Shown in pieces: positions 7,424 to 16,500 of a stretch of DNA of 64,000 nucleotides. The position numbers were made by a program, and so were the translations under genes. The notes under the pieces are model-generated. The model saw only the letters and a list, made by a program, of their open reading frames with translations, made no database searches and was not told where the DNA came from. Position 1 is the stretch's first letter. Each line of letters opens with the position of its first letter. The DNA is from Anaerolineae bacterium (GTDB lineage: Bacteria > Chloroflexota > Anaerolineae > Aggregatilineales > Phototrophicaceae): assembly GCA_022822305.1 (NCBI GenBank), contig JAJEBY010000013.1, positions 62,001 to 126,000 of the forward strand. Direction: 5' to 3'.

Positions 7424-8671
7424 ATGAACAGTTTTTATCGATTCCGCACGATTCTGGTTCTGCTTTTGCTGTTGTTCTCCATGCTTGGGGGGACGCTTGT
7501 CGGGGCGCAGGATATGCCTGTCGCCAAGATCGGCATCATGGTGCCGCTGACCGGCGCCTTCGGCGCGGACGCCCAGGATGTGGTGCAAGCCGCGCAGATC
7601 GCCGTGGATGATCTCAACGAGATGGGCGGCGTCGCCGGCTACACGCTGGAACTCGTCATCGCCGATACCGTCGATCAGCGCGCTGATGCCGTCACCACCG
7701 CCTTCAATCAGCTGGCCAATACCGAAGATCTAAACTTCATCATGACCGCCTACGCCAGCACCTCCAACTTCGAGATCGACTTGATGGCTGAGATTGATAT
7801 GCCCTATCTGATCTCGGCCAATGCCGCGCAAACGCGCGAGATCATATCCGCCGATCCCGAGAATTACGGCACGGTCTGGTCGCGCGTGCCATCATACGAT
7901 GCATACGAGACGGCGCTGCCGGAACTGCTGGAAGCGTATAACGAGGCGGGTATGCTCACCTTGCGCGATCGCGAAGCCTTCATTATCAGCTCGGACGATC
8001 CCTATGGCACCACCATCGCCACCGGCATGTCCGCGCATTTCGAGGGCTTGGGCTGGACGGTAGTCGGCTACGAAACCGTGCCCTTCGCGTCGGTCACCGA
8101 TTGGCGCGGCTTGCTGGCGAAGATCCGCGAAAACGAGCCGGACATCGTGGTCGTGACTGATTCGGCGCCGCCCAACAACGCCGCCTTCATGAACCAGTTC
8201 ATGGAGAATCCGCCCAACTCGCTGCTCTTCCTGCAATATGGTCCTTCGGTGCAAGAGTTCCTGGATCTGACCGGCGAAAACTCGACCGGATTGATCTACA
8301 ACAATCTGGGCGCCGCCATCGACTCCAAGGAAGAAGTCATCGAGATTCGTGACCGCTACGAAGAGATTCACGGGCACCGCGGCGGCTACTTCACCGTCAT
8401 CGCCTACGACCAGGTCAAGATCTATGCGACCTGCCTGGAAGAAGTTGGCGATCCGGCCGATCGCGCCGCCATCGGCGAGTGCATCGGCAGCCTGGAGATG
8501 GAAACGCTGGCCGGTTACCTGACCTTCGATCAAGAGACGCATTTGGCGATTCAAGGTCCGGAGCACTACCCGATCCAGTTCTACCAGATCTGGGAAGGCG
8601 AGCGCATCCAGATCGAGCCTGACAAGTACGCCACCGGCAGCTTCCAGGTTCCGCCCTGGATGGACATGTAA
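7424..8671 (+). CDS. Branched-chain amino acid-type ABC transporter substrate-binding protein (LivK-like)
   Basis: The product is 415 residues. A signal peptide (basic start, Leu-rich core at residues 9-20, cleavage around VGAQD) directs export. The mature part has the periplasmic-binding type I fold: 'VAKIGIMVPLTGAFGADAQDVVQAA' opening, the GG(V/I)AGYTLELVIADT strand and hinge segments typical of Peripla_BP_6. Ligands of this family include amino acids, amides and urea, so the true ligand may be one of the compounds processed by neighbouring hydrolases. AGGAGAG lies 8 nt before the ATG. The ATPase and permease genes follow after a 333-base repeat-filled gap. Confidence 0.93.
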   Translation: MNSFYRFRTILVLLLLLFSMLGGTLVGAQDMPVAKIGIMVPLTGAFGADAQDVVQAAQIAVDDLNEMGGVAGYTLELVIADTVDQRADAVTTAFNQLANTEDLNFIMTAYASTSNFEIDLMAEIDMPYLISANAAQTREIISADPENYGTVWSRVPSYDAYETALPELLEAYNEAGMLTLRDREAFIISSDDPYGTTIATGMSAHFEGLGWTVVGYETVPFASVTDWRGLLAKIRENEPDIVVVTDSAPPNNAAFMNQFMENPPNSLLFLQYGPSVQEFLDLTGENSTGLIYNNLGAAIDSKEEVIEIRDRYEEIHGHRGGYFTVIAYDQVKIYATCLEEVGDPADRAAIGECIGSLEMETLAGYLTFDQETHLAIQGPEHYPIQFYQIWEGERIQIEPDKYATGSFQVPPWMDM

Positions 8672-9004
8672 TTGGCATTCTCGCTATAGTAGCGGGTCAG
8701 CCCACCGGCTGACCCCTACAGATTCTTTTGTGATGAAATTGGTAGGGGCGACTCTGTCATGCTCGCGCGATTTTCTACCCCTCCCCCCGACCCCCTCCCC
8801 GTAGCAACGGAGAGGGGGCGCCTAGGTCGCGCCAGCTCGGCTTTAGTCAGCCGCTACGGACATATACGCGGTCGAAAAACAGCGGCTGATACGGCGCGTG
8901 GCGAACTTCCCTCCATTGATATGGGGGGATAGAGGGGGCGGTAGACTGCGACCCGCCAATATTCAGCCGTGTCCTGAATTCCAAATGAGGTAGGACGCTA
9001 CCCA
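8672..9004. repeat. Repeat-filled gap inside the transporter operon
   Basis: No gene. It contains a GGGTCAGCC/GGCTGACCC palindrome (8694-8702, 8707-8715) followed by CCTACA, a degenerate REP-like half (about 8742-8760), and two C-rich/G-rich hairpin elements at about 8773-8830 and 8905-8945. The binding-protein transcript may end or be attenuated here, as is common where a binding protein is needed in excess over its permease. Confidence 0.7.
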
Positions 9005-9757
9005 ATGGCCACACTGCTATCCGTCAGCAAAGCCACCAAGAAGTTCGGCGAACTCGTCGCCGTCGACAACGTCAGCTTTGAGGTTGACGAAGGCGAGATC
9101 TATGGCATTGCCGGGCCCAACGGCGCTGGCAAGACCACCCTATTCAACCTGATCACGGGCATTCCTTATCAGGCCGATGCCGGCCGCGTCGCCTATCGGG
9201 GCGAGGACATAACGGAGCTGTCGCCGCATAAAATCTATGAATTGGGCGTTGCGCGCACCTTCCAAAAGGAAACCGCCTTCGATACGCTGACCGTGCAGGA
9301 AAACGTGCGCATTGGCGCGGTCTTCGGCACCGGCATGTCGCCCGATCAATACGATTCGGCTGTCGAAGGCGCGCTGGAGAGTCTCGAGCTGACTGCGGAT
9401 CGCGATCGCCTGGCGGGCGAGCTTTCGTTATACGCCAAGAAACGGTTGATGATCGCCTCCGCCGTCGTCAGCAAACCCAGCCTCTTGATGCTGGACGAGC
9501 CGGCCGGCGGCTTGAACGTCTCGGAACTGAGCGAGCTTGAAGCGCTGATCCTGCGCCTCAGCCAAGGCGAGACCACCATCATCATCATCGAGCACGTCTT
9601 GCCGCTGCTCTTTGGTGTCTCCAACCGCGTGATGGTGATGGACTTCGGCAGGCGCCTAGCCGAAGGGTCGCCGGAAGCGCTGGCGCGCGATGATGACGTC
9701 ATCGAAGCCTACCTGGGCGAGCGCGGGAAGGACGCTTTCCATGCTATTTCAGGTTGA
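9005..9757 (+). CDS. livG: Branched-chain-type ABC transporter ATP-binding protein (LivG-like)
   Basis: The product is 250 residues with Walker A GPNGAGKTT near residues 38-46, Walker B LLMLDEPAGGLN near 160 and the H-loop 'IIIEHVLPLL'. The usual ABC signature is replaced by LSLYAKKRLMIA; LivG proteins often depart from LSGGQ at this place. It has the LivG-type insert 'ARTFQKETAFDTLTVQENVRIG'. It should form a heterodimeric ATPase with the next gene's product at the inner face of the membrane. It overlaps the next gene by 17 nt. Confidence 0.92.
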   Translation: MATLLSVSKATKKFGELVAVDNVSFEVDEGEIYGIAGPNGAGKTTLFNLITGIPYQADAGRVAYRGEDITELSPHKIYELGVARTFQKETAFDTLTVQENVRIGAVFGTGMSPDQYDSAVEGALESLELTADRDRLAGELSLYAKKRLMIASAVVSKPSLLMLDEPAGGLNVSELSELEALILRLSQGETTIIIIEHVLPLLFGVSNRVMVMDFGRRLAEGSPEALARDDDVIEAYLGERGKDAFHAISG

Positions 9758-10454
9758 GAATCTCACTTCGGGTTATGGCAAGATAGATGTCGTGCGCGAT
9801 CTGTCGCTGCACGTCGACGACGGCGAACATGTCGGCTTGTTCGGTCCCAACGGTCATGGCAAGACCACCCTGCTGCGTACGATCTCCGGCTTGATCGAGA
9901 CCAAAGCCGGCAAAGTCACTTTTCAAGGCGAAGACATCACCAATCTTGACGCGCGAAAAATAGTCGCTCGCGGTTTGATCCACGTGCCGCAGGGCAATCA
10001 ACTCTTCCCGCGCATGAGCGTGCAGGAGAACCTGACGCTCGGCGCCTATGTCGCCCGCACCGACAAGCACAAATCGAGCAATTTTGAGAAAGTCTTCAGC
10101 TTGTTCCCTCGCTTGAAGGAGCGGCTGACGCAGCGCGCGCAAACGCTCAGCGGCGGGGAACGGCAAATGCTGTCCATCGGCGTCGGCTTGATGGGCATGC
10201 CGGAGCTGCTGATTCTCGATGAGCCCAGCGTCGGCCTGGCGCCCATAATCAAGGAAGAACTGGCGCGCGCCATCGCCGAGATCGCTGCCAGCGGCGTCAC
10301 CATGATCGTGGTTGATCAGGATGTCGAACTGTTGCTCGGCATCTGCGAACGCCTGTATTTGATTGAAAAAGGCACAGTCTCGCTGGAAACGGCCGATGTC
10401 TCGCAGGTGGATCAGGCCGAGATCCTTGAGATGTATTTTGGAAAGGTAACCTGA
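9741..10454 (+). CDS. livF: Branched-chain-type ABC transporter ATP-binding protein (LivF-like)
   Basis: The product is 237 residues: Walker A GPNGHGKTT (about 35-43), a canonical LSGGERQML signature near 140, Walker B ELLILDEPSVGLAP and the LivF-type D-loop. The ATG at 9741 is chosen because the family starts with LFQVENLTSGYG; a longer frame upstream lies inside livG. The start overlaps livG by 17 nt and the TGA overlaps the next ATG (TGATG), which supports tight translational coupling. It is the catalytic partner of LivG, and the intact signature here complements the divergent one in LivG. Confidence 0.93.
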   Translation: MLFQVENLTSGYGKIDVVRDLSLHVDDGEHVGLFGPNGHGKTTLLRTISGLIETKAGKVTFQGEDITNLDARKIVARGLIHVPQGNQLFPRMSVQENLTLGAYVARTDKHKSSNFEKVFSLFPRLKERLTQRAQTLSGGERQMLSIGVGLMGMPELLILDEPSVGLAPIIKEELARAIAEIAASGVTMIVVDQDVELLLGICERLYLIEKGTVSLETADVSQVDQAEILEMYFGKVT

Positions 10455-11449
10455 TGTCCCTGGAAGCGATTGTCGCGATCATTGCCGGCGGTCTGGTTTC
10501 CGGCTCGCTCTACGCCTTGATGGCCAGCGGACTGTCTTTGGTCTGGGGCACCGTGCGCATGTTCAACTTCGCTCATGGCGCGCTGGTGATGGTCGGCGCC
10601 TATTCCGCCTGGTATATGTCGAATCGAGGCGGGCTGGCCAAAGCTCTGCAGCCCCTGGGCAAATCGATCATCGAAAGCAGCGAGAACTCCGGCGCCTTGG
10701 GCGGGTTGCTGCTGCCTTTGGGCGAGTGGCTGGTTTCCATGCGCGGCGGCTTCGGATTAGTGCTCGGCGTGCCTTTCGCGATTCTCTGCTGCGGTCTGGT
10801 CGGCTACGTCATGTATGTGCTGCTGGTGAAGCCATTTGTGGGCAAACCCGGCGCCGATCTGGTCGTCATCATCACCACCATCGCCGGCGCCAGCTTCATG
10901 CAGAATGGGGTTCAGGTAATTTTCGGGCCCCGTTACAAGCAGCTGGATCGCATCCTCACAGGACCGCCGCTGCAAGTCCTGGAGACGGCCATCGGATTGC
11001 AAGAAGTTCTAGTCATCGTCTTGACGCCGGTCGCGCTATTATTGCTGCATTTTTTCCTCAAACATTCCAAATTGGGCATGGCGATACGCGCCGTCGCCCA
11101 AAACGATGATTTTGCACACCTGGTCGGCATCAATGTCGGCCAGATCTATCCGTTGACCTTCGTGGTCAGTTCCATCCTGGCGGGCTTATGCGGCGTCATG
11201 TTAGGCGGCTTGTTTTTCATCTTGCCCACCATGGGCGCGCAAGAACTGCTGTTCGCCTTTGTGGTGGTGGTCTTCGGCGGCTTGGGCAGCTTGCCCGGCA
11301 CCATCATCGGGGCTTATGTCATCGGCTTCATCCGAGAATCAAGCGCCTACATTTTCTCCTTGTATTGGGCGCCGGTGGTGCTCTTCGCCACGCTGATTCT
11401 GGTGCTAATTTTCCGACCGCGCGGTCTGATGGGCGGTGAAGAATCATGA
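10454..11449 (+). CDS. livH: Branched-chain-type ABC transporter permease (LivH-like)
   Basis: The product is 331 residues and mostly hydrophobic, with about eight membrane spans. It opens with 'GGLVSGSLYALMASGLSLVWGTVRMFNFAHGALVMVGAY', the LivH hallmark, followed by a coupling segment 'GMAIRAVAQNDDFAHLVGINV' and a C-terminal 'FGGLGSLPGTIIGAYVIG'. It forms the translocation pore with LivM. It starts in a TGATG overlap with livF and ends in an ATGA overlap with livM. Confidence 0.94.
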   Translation: MSLEAIVAIIAGGLVSGSLYALMASGLSLVWGTVRMFNFAHGALVMVGAYSAWYMSNRGGLAKALQPLGKSIIESSENSGALGGLLLPLGEWLVSMRGGFGLVLGVPFAILCCGLVGYVMYVLLVKPFVGKPGADLVVIITTIAGASFMQNGVQVIFGPRYKQLDRILTGPPLQVLETAIGLQEVLVIVLTPVALLLLHFFLKHSKLGMAIRAVAQNDDFAHLVGINVGQIYPLTFVVSSILAGLCGVMLGGLFFILPTMGAQELLFAFVVVVFGGLGSLPGTIIGAYVIGFIRESSAYIFSLYWAPVVLFATLILVLIFRPRGLMGGEES

Positions 11450-12468
11450 GCCTCATGGATCAATTGAACAAGTATCGCATCGGGCTCGCCATCATCGGAT
11501 TGGTGGCCTTCCTGGCTGTCCCCTTCGTGATCACGGACAAACTGCTGATTCATTTGGCGATTCTGGGCATGCTCTACGCTATCGTCGCCTCCAATTGGGA
11601 TTTGACCCTTGGTTATGCCGGCGTCTTCAATTTCGCGCATTTGGCCTTCTTCGGCATCGGCGCTTATACCAGCGGCATCCTGGCGGTGAAGGCGGGCGTA
11701 TCGCCTTGGCTGGGCATTCTGGCGGGCGGCGCAACGGCGGCCCTCGCCAGCGTCATCGTCTCGATCCCGGCCATCCGCCTGCGCGGCATCTATGTGGCGC
11801 TGCTGACCTTCGCCTGCAGCCAATTGGTGCTTTTGCTGCTGCTCAGTCAGCCGCTGATCACCGGCGGCCAGCAAGGTTTGACCGGCGTGCCGCAGCTGCA
11901 GATTGGCGATTTTCGCTTCCGCGAGAGCCCATTCGCGCACTTTTATCTGGTCGGTTTCTTACTGCTTTGCTCGACGATTTTCTTGCGGCGCCTGGTGACA
12001 TCGGATTTCGGCTTGAGCTTGATTGCCCTGCGCGATTTTGAAGAGTACGCTGTCGCTCGCGGCATTCCGCTGGCGCAGCAGCGCTTGCTGGCATTCTTGC
12101 TCAGCTCGATATTCCCGGGCATGGCGGGCGCGGTTTACGCTCATTTCCTGATCGTGGCATCGCCTGATATCTTCGGCTTCTCACTGACGACGCTGTTGCT
12201 GAGCATGGTGTTGGTCGGCGGCGTGGCGACCATTTATGGACCGGTCTTCATCGGTGTGGTCATGACCTACGTCAGCGAATTGATGGCGTCCAGCGCCTGG
12301 ATGTCGGATGTATTCGGCATTTCGCGCGGTCCGGTGCGTTTCATGTTCGTCGCCATGCTGATCGTGTTGACCATGCGCTTCTTCCCGGGCGGCGTCTGGG
12401 GTTTGATCAATCAATTGAGCTCGCGCGTCCGCAAGCAGAAGCAAGCCGCGGCCGATCAGCATACTTGA
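11446..12468 (+). CDS. livM: Branched-chain-type ABC transporter permease (LivM-like)
   Basis: The product is 340 residues. Typical LivM elements are 'YAIVASNWDLTLGYAGVFNFAHLAFFGIGAY' near residues 43-75, 'IPAIRLRGIYVALLTFA', and 'VGGVATIYGPVFIGVV'. The expected 'ALRDFEEYAVARGI' coupling helix is present. It ends with a basic cytoplasmic tail (RVRKQKQAAA). It shares ATGA with livH, completing a K-G-F-H-M order. The transporter probably serves the amide/peptide-degrading enzymes that follow. Confidence 0.94.
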   Translation: MSLMDQLNKYRIGLAIIGLVAFLAVPFVITDKLLIHLAILGMLYAIVASNWDLTLGYAGVFNFAHLAFFGIGAYTSGILAVKAGVSPWLGILAGGATAALASVIVSIPAIRLRGIYVALLTFACSQLVLLLLLSQPLITGGQQGLTGVPQLQIGDFRFRESPFAHFYLVGFLLLCSTIFLRRLVTSDFGLSLIALRDFEEYAVARGIPLAQQRLLAFLLSSIFPGMAGAVYAHFLIVASPDIFGFSLTTLLLSMVLVGGVATIYGPVFIGVVMTYVSELMASSAWMSDVFGISRGPVRFMFVAMLIVLTMRFFPGGVWGLINQLSSRVRKQKQAAADQHT

Positions 12469-12675
12469 TCCAGTGTTTGGGTTTGCGCCACCTGCCATGA
12501 CGTGAAAGACGCAGGGGCGATATTGTGAGTCGCCCGCCACAACACGAAAAGCGTAGGAGCTTACGTGCGCTTATCGTCTCAACGGAGAGGGGGAGCGCCC
12601 TGAAAGCGCTTGGCAAGTTTTGGCAGTATGTGTGAGTTTCATGCGCGCTAGCATTCTGAAGAGAGACTTGCGCCT

Positions 12676-13473
12676 ATGACCAGTGACCAATCGATTCCAC
12701 GCCGCGCTTTCGTCACCGGGGCGGCGCGCGGCTTGGGCGAAGGCATCGTCCGGCGCCTGGCGCGCGATGGCTGGGCCATCCTGATGACTGATATCAACCC
12801 GGCCATTCATGATACCGCCGCAGACATCATCGCGGAGACCGGCATCCCATCCGAGCGCATCATTGCCGCCGAGCACGATGTCAGCGATGCCGCGCGCACA
12901 GCCGCCGTCGTCGATCTGGCGGTCGAGCGCTGGGGCGGGCTTGATCTCGCCGTTGCCAATGCCGGTACCGGCGGCGTCGAAGTCGACCTGGTTGATCTCG
13001 AAATTGACGATTTCGAGCATATCGTCGATATCAATTACCGCGGCGTCTTCCTGACCTGCAAATACGCCGGGCGCGTCATGCGCGAGCAAGGCAGCGGCGT
13101 CATTGTCACCGTCAGTTCCATCTTCGGGCAGGAACCTTATCCGCGCGTGGCGGCATATTCCGGCACCAAAGCCGGTGTCATCGCGCTGACCCTGGCGTTC
13201 GCGCTGGAGATGGCGCCGCATAACGTGCGCGTCAATACCATCGCTCCGGGCTACATGGCGACTGAGATGCAATGGGAGGGCTTGCGGCAGCGCGCCGCCC
13301 ACGCCGGCATCAGCTTTGAAGAAGAACGGCAGCGCGTCTGGGATTTGGTGCCGCTGGGCCGTCATGGCACGCCGGAGGAGATGGGCGCGCTGGTCGCCTT
13401 CCTGGCCTCGGACGACGCGTCTTACATGACCGGCGTCACGCTCGGATTGGCCGGTGGCGTGGTGCGCCGTTGA
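12676..13473 (+). CDS. Short-chain dehydrogenase/reductase
   Basis: The product is 265 residues of the classical SDR class: TGAARGLGEG (residues 14-23) for the nucleotide, an NAG segment, catalytic Ser in TVSSIFGQ, and YSGTKAG as the YxxxK active site. The acidic residue after beta2 ('MTDINPA') suggests NAD preference. The C-terminal 'ASYMTGVTLGLAGG' matches the family end. Substrate unknown; it oxidises or reduces an alcohol or carbonyl. GAAGAGAG precedes the ATG. It lies between the transporter and a serine hydrolase gene that follows 13 nt after its stop. Confidence 0.9.
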   Translation: MTSDQSIPRRAFVTGAARGLGEGIVRRLARDGWAILMTDINPAIHDTAADIIAETGIPSERIIAAEHDVSDAARTAAVVDLAVERWGGLDLAVANAGTGGVEVDLVDLEIDDFEHIVDINYRGVFLTCKYAGRVMREQGSGVIVTVSSIFGQEPYPRVAAYSGTKAGVIALTLAFALEMAPHNVRVNTIAPGYMATEMQWEGLRQRAAHAGISFEEERQRVWDLVPLGRHGTPEEMGALVAFLASDDASYMTGVTLGLAGGVVRR

Positions 13474-13486
13474 GAAAGGAGTTTTC

Positions 13487-14404
13487 ATGGCTGGAGAACT
13501 GAAACGGGCAATCGATCGACTCATGGATGGCGTGCGCGCCGATTGGGCGCTGTATGTCAAATACACCGGCACGGGCGAAGAAATCGCCATCAACGCCGAC
13601 GCCATGATGGACACCATGAGCACGATCAAGATTCCCATCCTGGTCACACTGTATCGCCTGGCTGACGCTGGCGAGCTTGACCTGGCGCAGACCTACACGC
13701 TGGAGACGCGCTTCAAGCGCTTCGGCACGGGCGTCCTGCAATATATGGACGAGGGCATGGTCTTCAGCCTGCGCGACGCCGCTACTTTAATGATCATCGA
13801 GAGCGACAACACCGCCACCGACTATTGCTACGACGCCGTCGGCGGACCTGATGCGGTCAACGCGACCATGCGCGAATTAGGTTTCGACGATATCGATGTG
13901 CTGGGCGATTGTTACGTCTGGTTCTCGGCCTTGGCCGGCGTCATTGATCCGGCGCTGGGCGCGCTGGGTCCGGCCGATCTGTTCCGCGCCGGTTATCCGG
14001 ATTTGGCGCCCGATGACTGGATCAGCGCCCGCGATCGCTTTCATTTTGATGAGGGCAGGCCCTTCAGCCGCTCCAGCGCCCGCGCGCTCGGTCAACTGTT
14101 GGAGATGATCTGGAATGACAGCTGCGCCAGCCCAGCCGCCTGCGCCGAGATGCGTCAAATGCTGCACCGGCAGATCTCGCGCACGCGCCTGCCCAAATAC
14201 TTGCCGGAAGCCAAAGTCGCGCACAAGACCGGCGACTTCGGCCCATTCATCGCCAATGATGTCGGCGTGATCGAATCGCGCGAGATCCCGCCCATTGTCA
14301 TTTGCGTGATGATGTCCGGCCATCGCGGCATTTGGGAAAACCTGGAAGACACCGTCGCCCGCATCGCGGAGAAGGTCTGGGAGTACGGGATTTATACAAG
14401 CTGA
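13487..14404 (+). CDS. Class A beta-lactamase-fold serine hydrolase
   Basis: The product is 305 residues. All three penicillin-recognising motifs are in order: S45-T-I-K48 (SxxK), S106-D-N108 (SDN) and K247-T-G249 (KTG). This is the beta-lactamase/D-Ala transpeptidase fold with an acyl-serine mechanism. There is no signal peptide or lipobox, so the enzyme appears cytoplasmic and a role as a resistance lactamase is doubtful. Position among amidase and peptidase genes suggests a hydrolase of a small amide or peptide. The ATG at 13487 follows AAAGGAG, 13 nt after the SDR stop; an in-frame ATG at 13454 lies inside the SDR gene and is rejected. Confidence 0.87.
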   Translation: MAGELKRAIDRLMDGVRADWALYVKYTGTGEEIAINADAMMDTMSTIKIPILVTLYRLADAGELDLAQTYTLETRFKRFGTGVLQYMDEGMVFSLRDAATLMIIESDNTATDYCYDAVGGPDAVNATMRELGFDDIDVLGDCYVWFSALAGVIDPALGALGPADLFRAGYPDLAPDDWISARDRFHFDEGRPFSRSSARALGQLLEMIWNDSCASPAACAEMRQMLHRQISRTRLPKYLPEAKVAHKTGDFGPFIANDVGVIESREIPPIVICVMMSGHRGIWENLEDTVARIAEKVWEYGIYTS

Positions 14405-14570
14405 GGTTGCAATGATTCCAAAGTCCCAAACACTCTGTGTTCTCTGTGCCCTATTTTTTGACAAACATCCTAGCTCATGTAAGGAGCGAGTTTGATATTT
14501 TGTGTGAGCGCGGCAGACCTTTTCGCTGCCGCCGAGCGGCTGTGGTTAAACCTATACGTAAGGAGTTCCC

Positions 14571-14783
14571 ATGAGCTACGGACGAAGCAAATCCGACTTG
14601 AAAATCGAAACCGATCAAGTCGCCATGTTGGCGCAGATGCTGGGATTGCCGGTCGCGCCGGATGAGCTTGAATCGCTGGCGGCGGCGCTATCCAACCAGC
14701 TGCCCTCAATCAGCGTGCTGGACGACTTTGATCTCTCGGCTTATCCGCCAATACTAAGAATGGATGCAGAGTGGTATGACTGA
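14571..14783 (+). CDS. GatC/AtzG-like small subunit of an amidase
   Basis: The product is 70 residues. It fits the small helical GatC-type partner proteins (AtzG, DUF4089-like): 'VAMLAQMLGLPVAPDELESLAAAL' forms the helical part, and a proline-bearing tail 'SAYPPILRMDAEW' would wrap around the amidase. Its last bases overlap the start of the amidase gene, as expected for a stoichiometric two-subunit enzyme. A TAAGGAG site precedes the ATG. In the cyanuric acid pathway AtzG supports AtzE; here the substrate is unknown. Confidence 0.7.
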   Translation: MSYGRSKSDLKIETDQVAMLAQMLGLPVAPDELESLAAALSNQLPSISVLDDFDLSAYPPILRMDAEWYD

Positions 14784-16200
14784 CGCGAAGGAACTGATCA
14801 ACTTATCCATCAGCGAAGCGGCCGACGCGCTGCAATCCGGCGAGACCAGCGCCGTCGCCCTGGCCGAAGCCACGCTCGCGCGCATCAAGCAGACCGAGCC
14901 GACCGTCAGCGCCTACGCCACCGTGCTCGAGGAGCTGGCGCTGGAGGCCGCGGCGCGCGCCGATGCCGAGATCGCCGCCGGCAGCTATCGCGGGCCCTTG
15001 CACGGCATTCCCATCGGCGTCAAGGACATCTGCTATACCAAAGGCATTTTGACCGAAGCCGGCTCCAAAGTGCTGGAAGGTTTTGTGCCCGATTACGATG
15101 CGACGGTGGTGGAGAAGCTGGACGCGGCCGGCGCTATCATGATCGGCAAGACCCGTTGCCACGAATTCGCCTATGGCGTCAACACACCGCCCACGCGCAG
15201 TCCCTGGGAATTGAACAGCTATCCTGGCGGCAGCAGCACCGGCTCCGGCGTGGCGCTGACCGCGCGCTCGGCTTATGGCACGATCGGCACCGATACCGGC
15301 GGCTCCATCCGCATCCCGGCGTCCTTTAACAACGCCGTCGGCTTGAAACCCACTTACGGCCGTGTCAGCGCTTATGGCGTGCTGCCGCTGTCCTGGACGC
15401 TCGATCATGTCGGTCCCATGACGCGCACCGTGCTCGATAACGCGCTGTTCCTGAACGCGATTGCCGGGCACGATCCGCGCGATGTCACCTCGGCTCGGCA
15501 AGCGGTTCCGGATTATGCGGACGGGATTGACAAGGGCGTGGCCGGCGCGCGCATCGGCATTGACCGCGAATTCTTCATGTACCCCGGCGTCATCGACGAT
15601 GTGCGCGCCGCAACCGAAGCCGTCATCAGCGAACTCGCCGATATGGGCGCGGAAATCATTGAGCTGCGCTTGCCCGAATTTGAGCTGACGCCGGAGACGT
15701 TATTCACCGTCATGATGGTGGAAGCCAGCACTTATCATCGGGATCAGCTGCGCGAAAAAGGCCATCTCTACGATCCCGCCACCCGCGCCACGCTGCAGCT
15801 GGGCGAGCTGGTGCCGGGCACACATTACGTGGCCGGTCTGCGCGCTCGGGAGCGTTATCGCTCGGCCATGAAAGACTTGTTCGGGCGCGAGCGGCTGGAT
15901 GCGCTGATCTCGCCCACCATGCCGCTGCCGTCGCCGCTGCTGGCCGATTTGCATCAGCCGCGCCGGGATATGGACATCGGCGAATCGCCGATCATCTCCA
16001 TCATTCATCACACCTTCTCCGCCAATCTGGGCGGTCAGCCGGCATTGAGCGCGCCCTGCGGCTTCACGCGCGATAATTTGCCGATCGGTTATCAGCTGAT
16101 GGGACGCCCCTTCGACGAAGCGACGCTCTTCCGCATCGCCTACGCCTACGAGCAGGCGCATGACTGGCACGAGCGTCAACCGCCTGAAGTTTACGACTAA
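14776..16200 (+). CDS. Amidase signature family enzyme (AtzE/GatA-like)
   Basis: The product is 474 residues. The amidase signature region is complete: catalytic Lys in 'IGVKDICYTKG' (about 80), the Gly/Ser-rich 'GGSSTGSG' with the cis-Ser, and 'GTDTGGSIRIP' with the nucleophile Ser. It hydrolyses an amide to acid and ammonia in the cytoplasm. The ATG at 14776 gives an 8-nt overlap with the small-subunit gene; an upstream in-frame ATG at 14764 is possible. The pairing suggests an AtzE-AtzG-type or transamidosome-like complex, not a stand-alone amidase. No glutamyl-tRNA GatB is present nearby, which speaks against a GatCAB role. Confidence 0.91.
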   Translation: MTDAKELINLSISEAADALQSGETSAVALAEATLARIKQTEPTVSAYATVLEELALEAAARADAEIAAGSYRGPLHGIPIGVKDICYTKGILTEAGSKVLEGFVPDYDATVVEKLDAAGAIMIGKTRCHEFAYGVNTPPTRSPWELNSYPGGSSTGSGVALTARSAYGTIGTDTGGSIRIPASFNNAVGLKPTYGRVSAYGVLPLSWTLDHVGPMTRTVLDNALFLNAIAGHDPRDVTSARQAVPDYADGIDKGVAGARIGIDREFFMYPGVIDDVRAATEAVISELADMGAEIIELRLPEFELTPETLFTVMMVEASTYHRDQLREKGHLYDPATRATLQLGELVPGTHYVAGLRARERYRSAMKDLFGRERLDALISPTMPLPSPLLADLHQPRRDMDIGESPIISIIHHTFSANLGGQPALSAPCGFTRDNLPIGYQLMGRPFDEATLFRIAYAYEQAHDWHERQPPEVYD

Positions 16201-16259
16201 AGTGGGGATTATGAAGAGTCGTGGTTGGAATTGAGAGTGCTGCGGGAAGAACCTCCGTG

Positions 16260-16424
16260 TTCTCAGCAGAACCAAGTTAGTCATGCAAATGCTGAGCTGT
16301 AGGGGCGTTTCGCCGAAACGCCCAAAAACGTGGCTGGGAAGAGGGCGTCTCAGCGAGACGCCCCTACAACGTCCTTTTATTTTTGTATTGCTTTATTGGA
16401 ATCACTTCTGTGTTCTCGGTGGTT
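16260..16424 (+). repeat. Composite repeat, copy 1 (two REP-like hairpins)
   Basis: About 165 bp containing a GGGCGTTTCG/CGAAACGCCC hairpin (16303-16323) and a GGGCGTCTC/GAGACGCCC hairpin (16343-16363) joined by a CGTGGCTGGGAA linker. It is flanked by TTCTCAG-AGAAC at one end and TTCTCGGTGG at the other. Nearly the same sequence occurs in opposite orientation at 20820-20987. The two copies flank the LLM-deacetylase-SDR-M20 cassette. Confidence 0.88.
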
Positions 16425-16500
16425 AATCCTCCTGGTTTGGCCTTCACCTGCAAGGCTGATTCCATCATGATTGACGCGCCCATCAAAGGAGACGATTGAT

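Noticed and set aside
7131-7427. 98-codon frame before the LivK-type gene
   Set aside because: It spans the predicted promoter and runs into the LivK start; composition is unlike a protein gene.
13487-14404. True antibiotic-resistance beta-lactamase
   Set aside because: Motifs fit the fold but no signal peptide exists and the setting is metabolic.
14776-16200. GatA of the tRNA-dependent amidotransferase
   Set aside because: No gatB nearby, and the pairing and setting match AtzE-type amidases better; this is not fully excluded.
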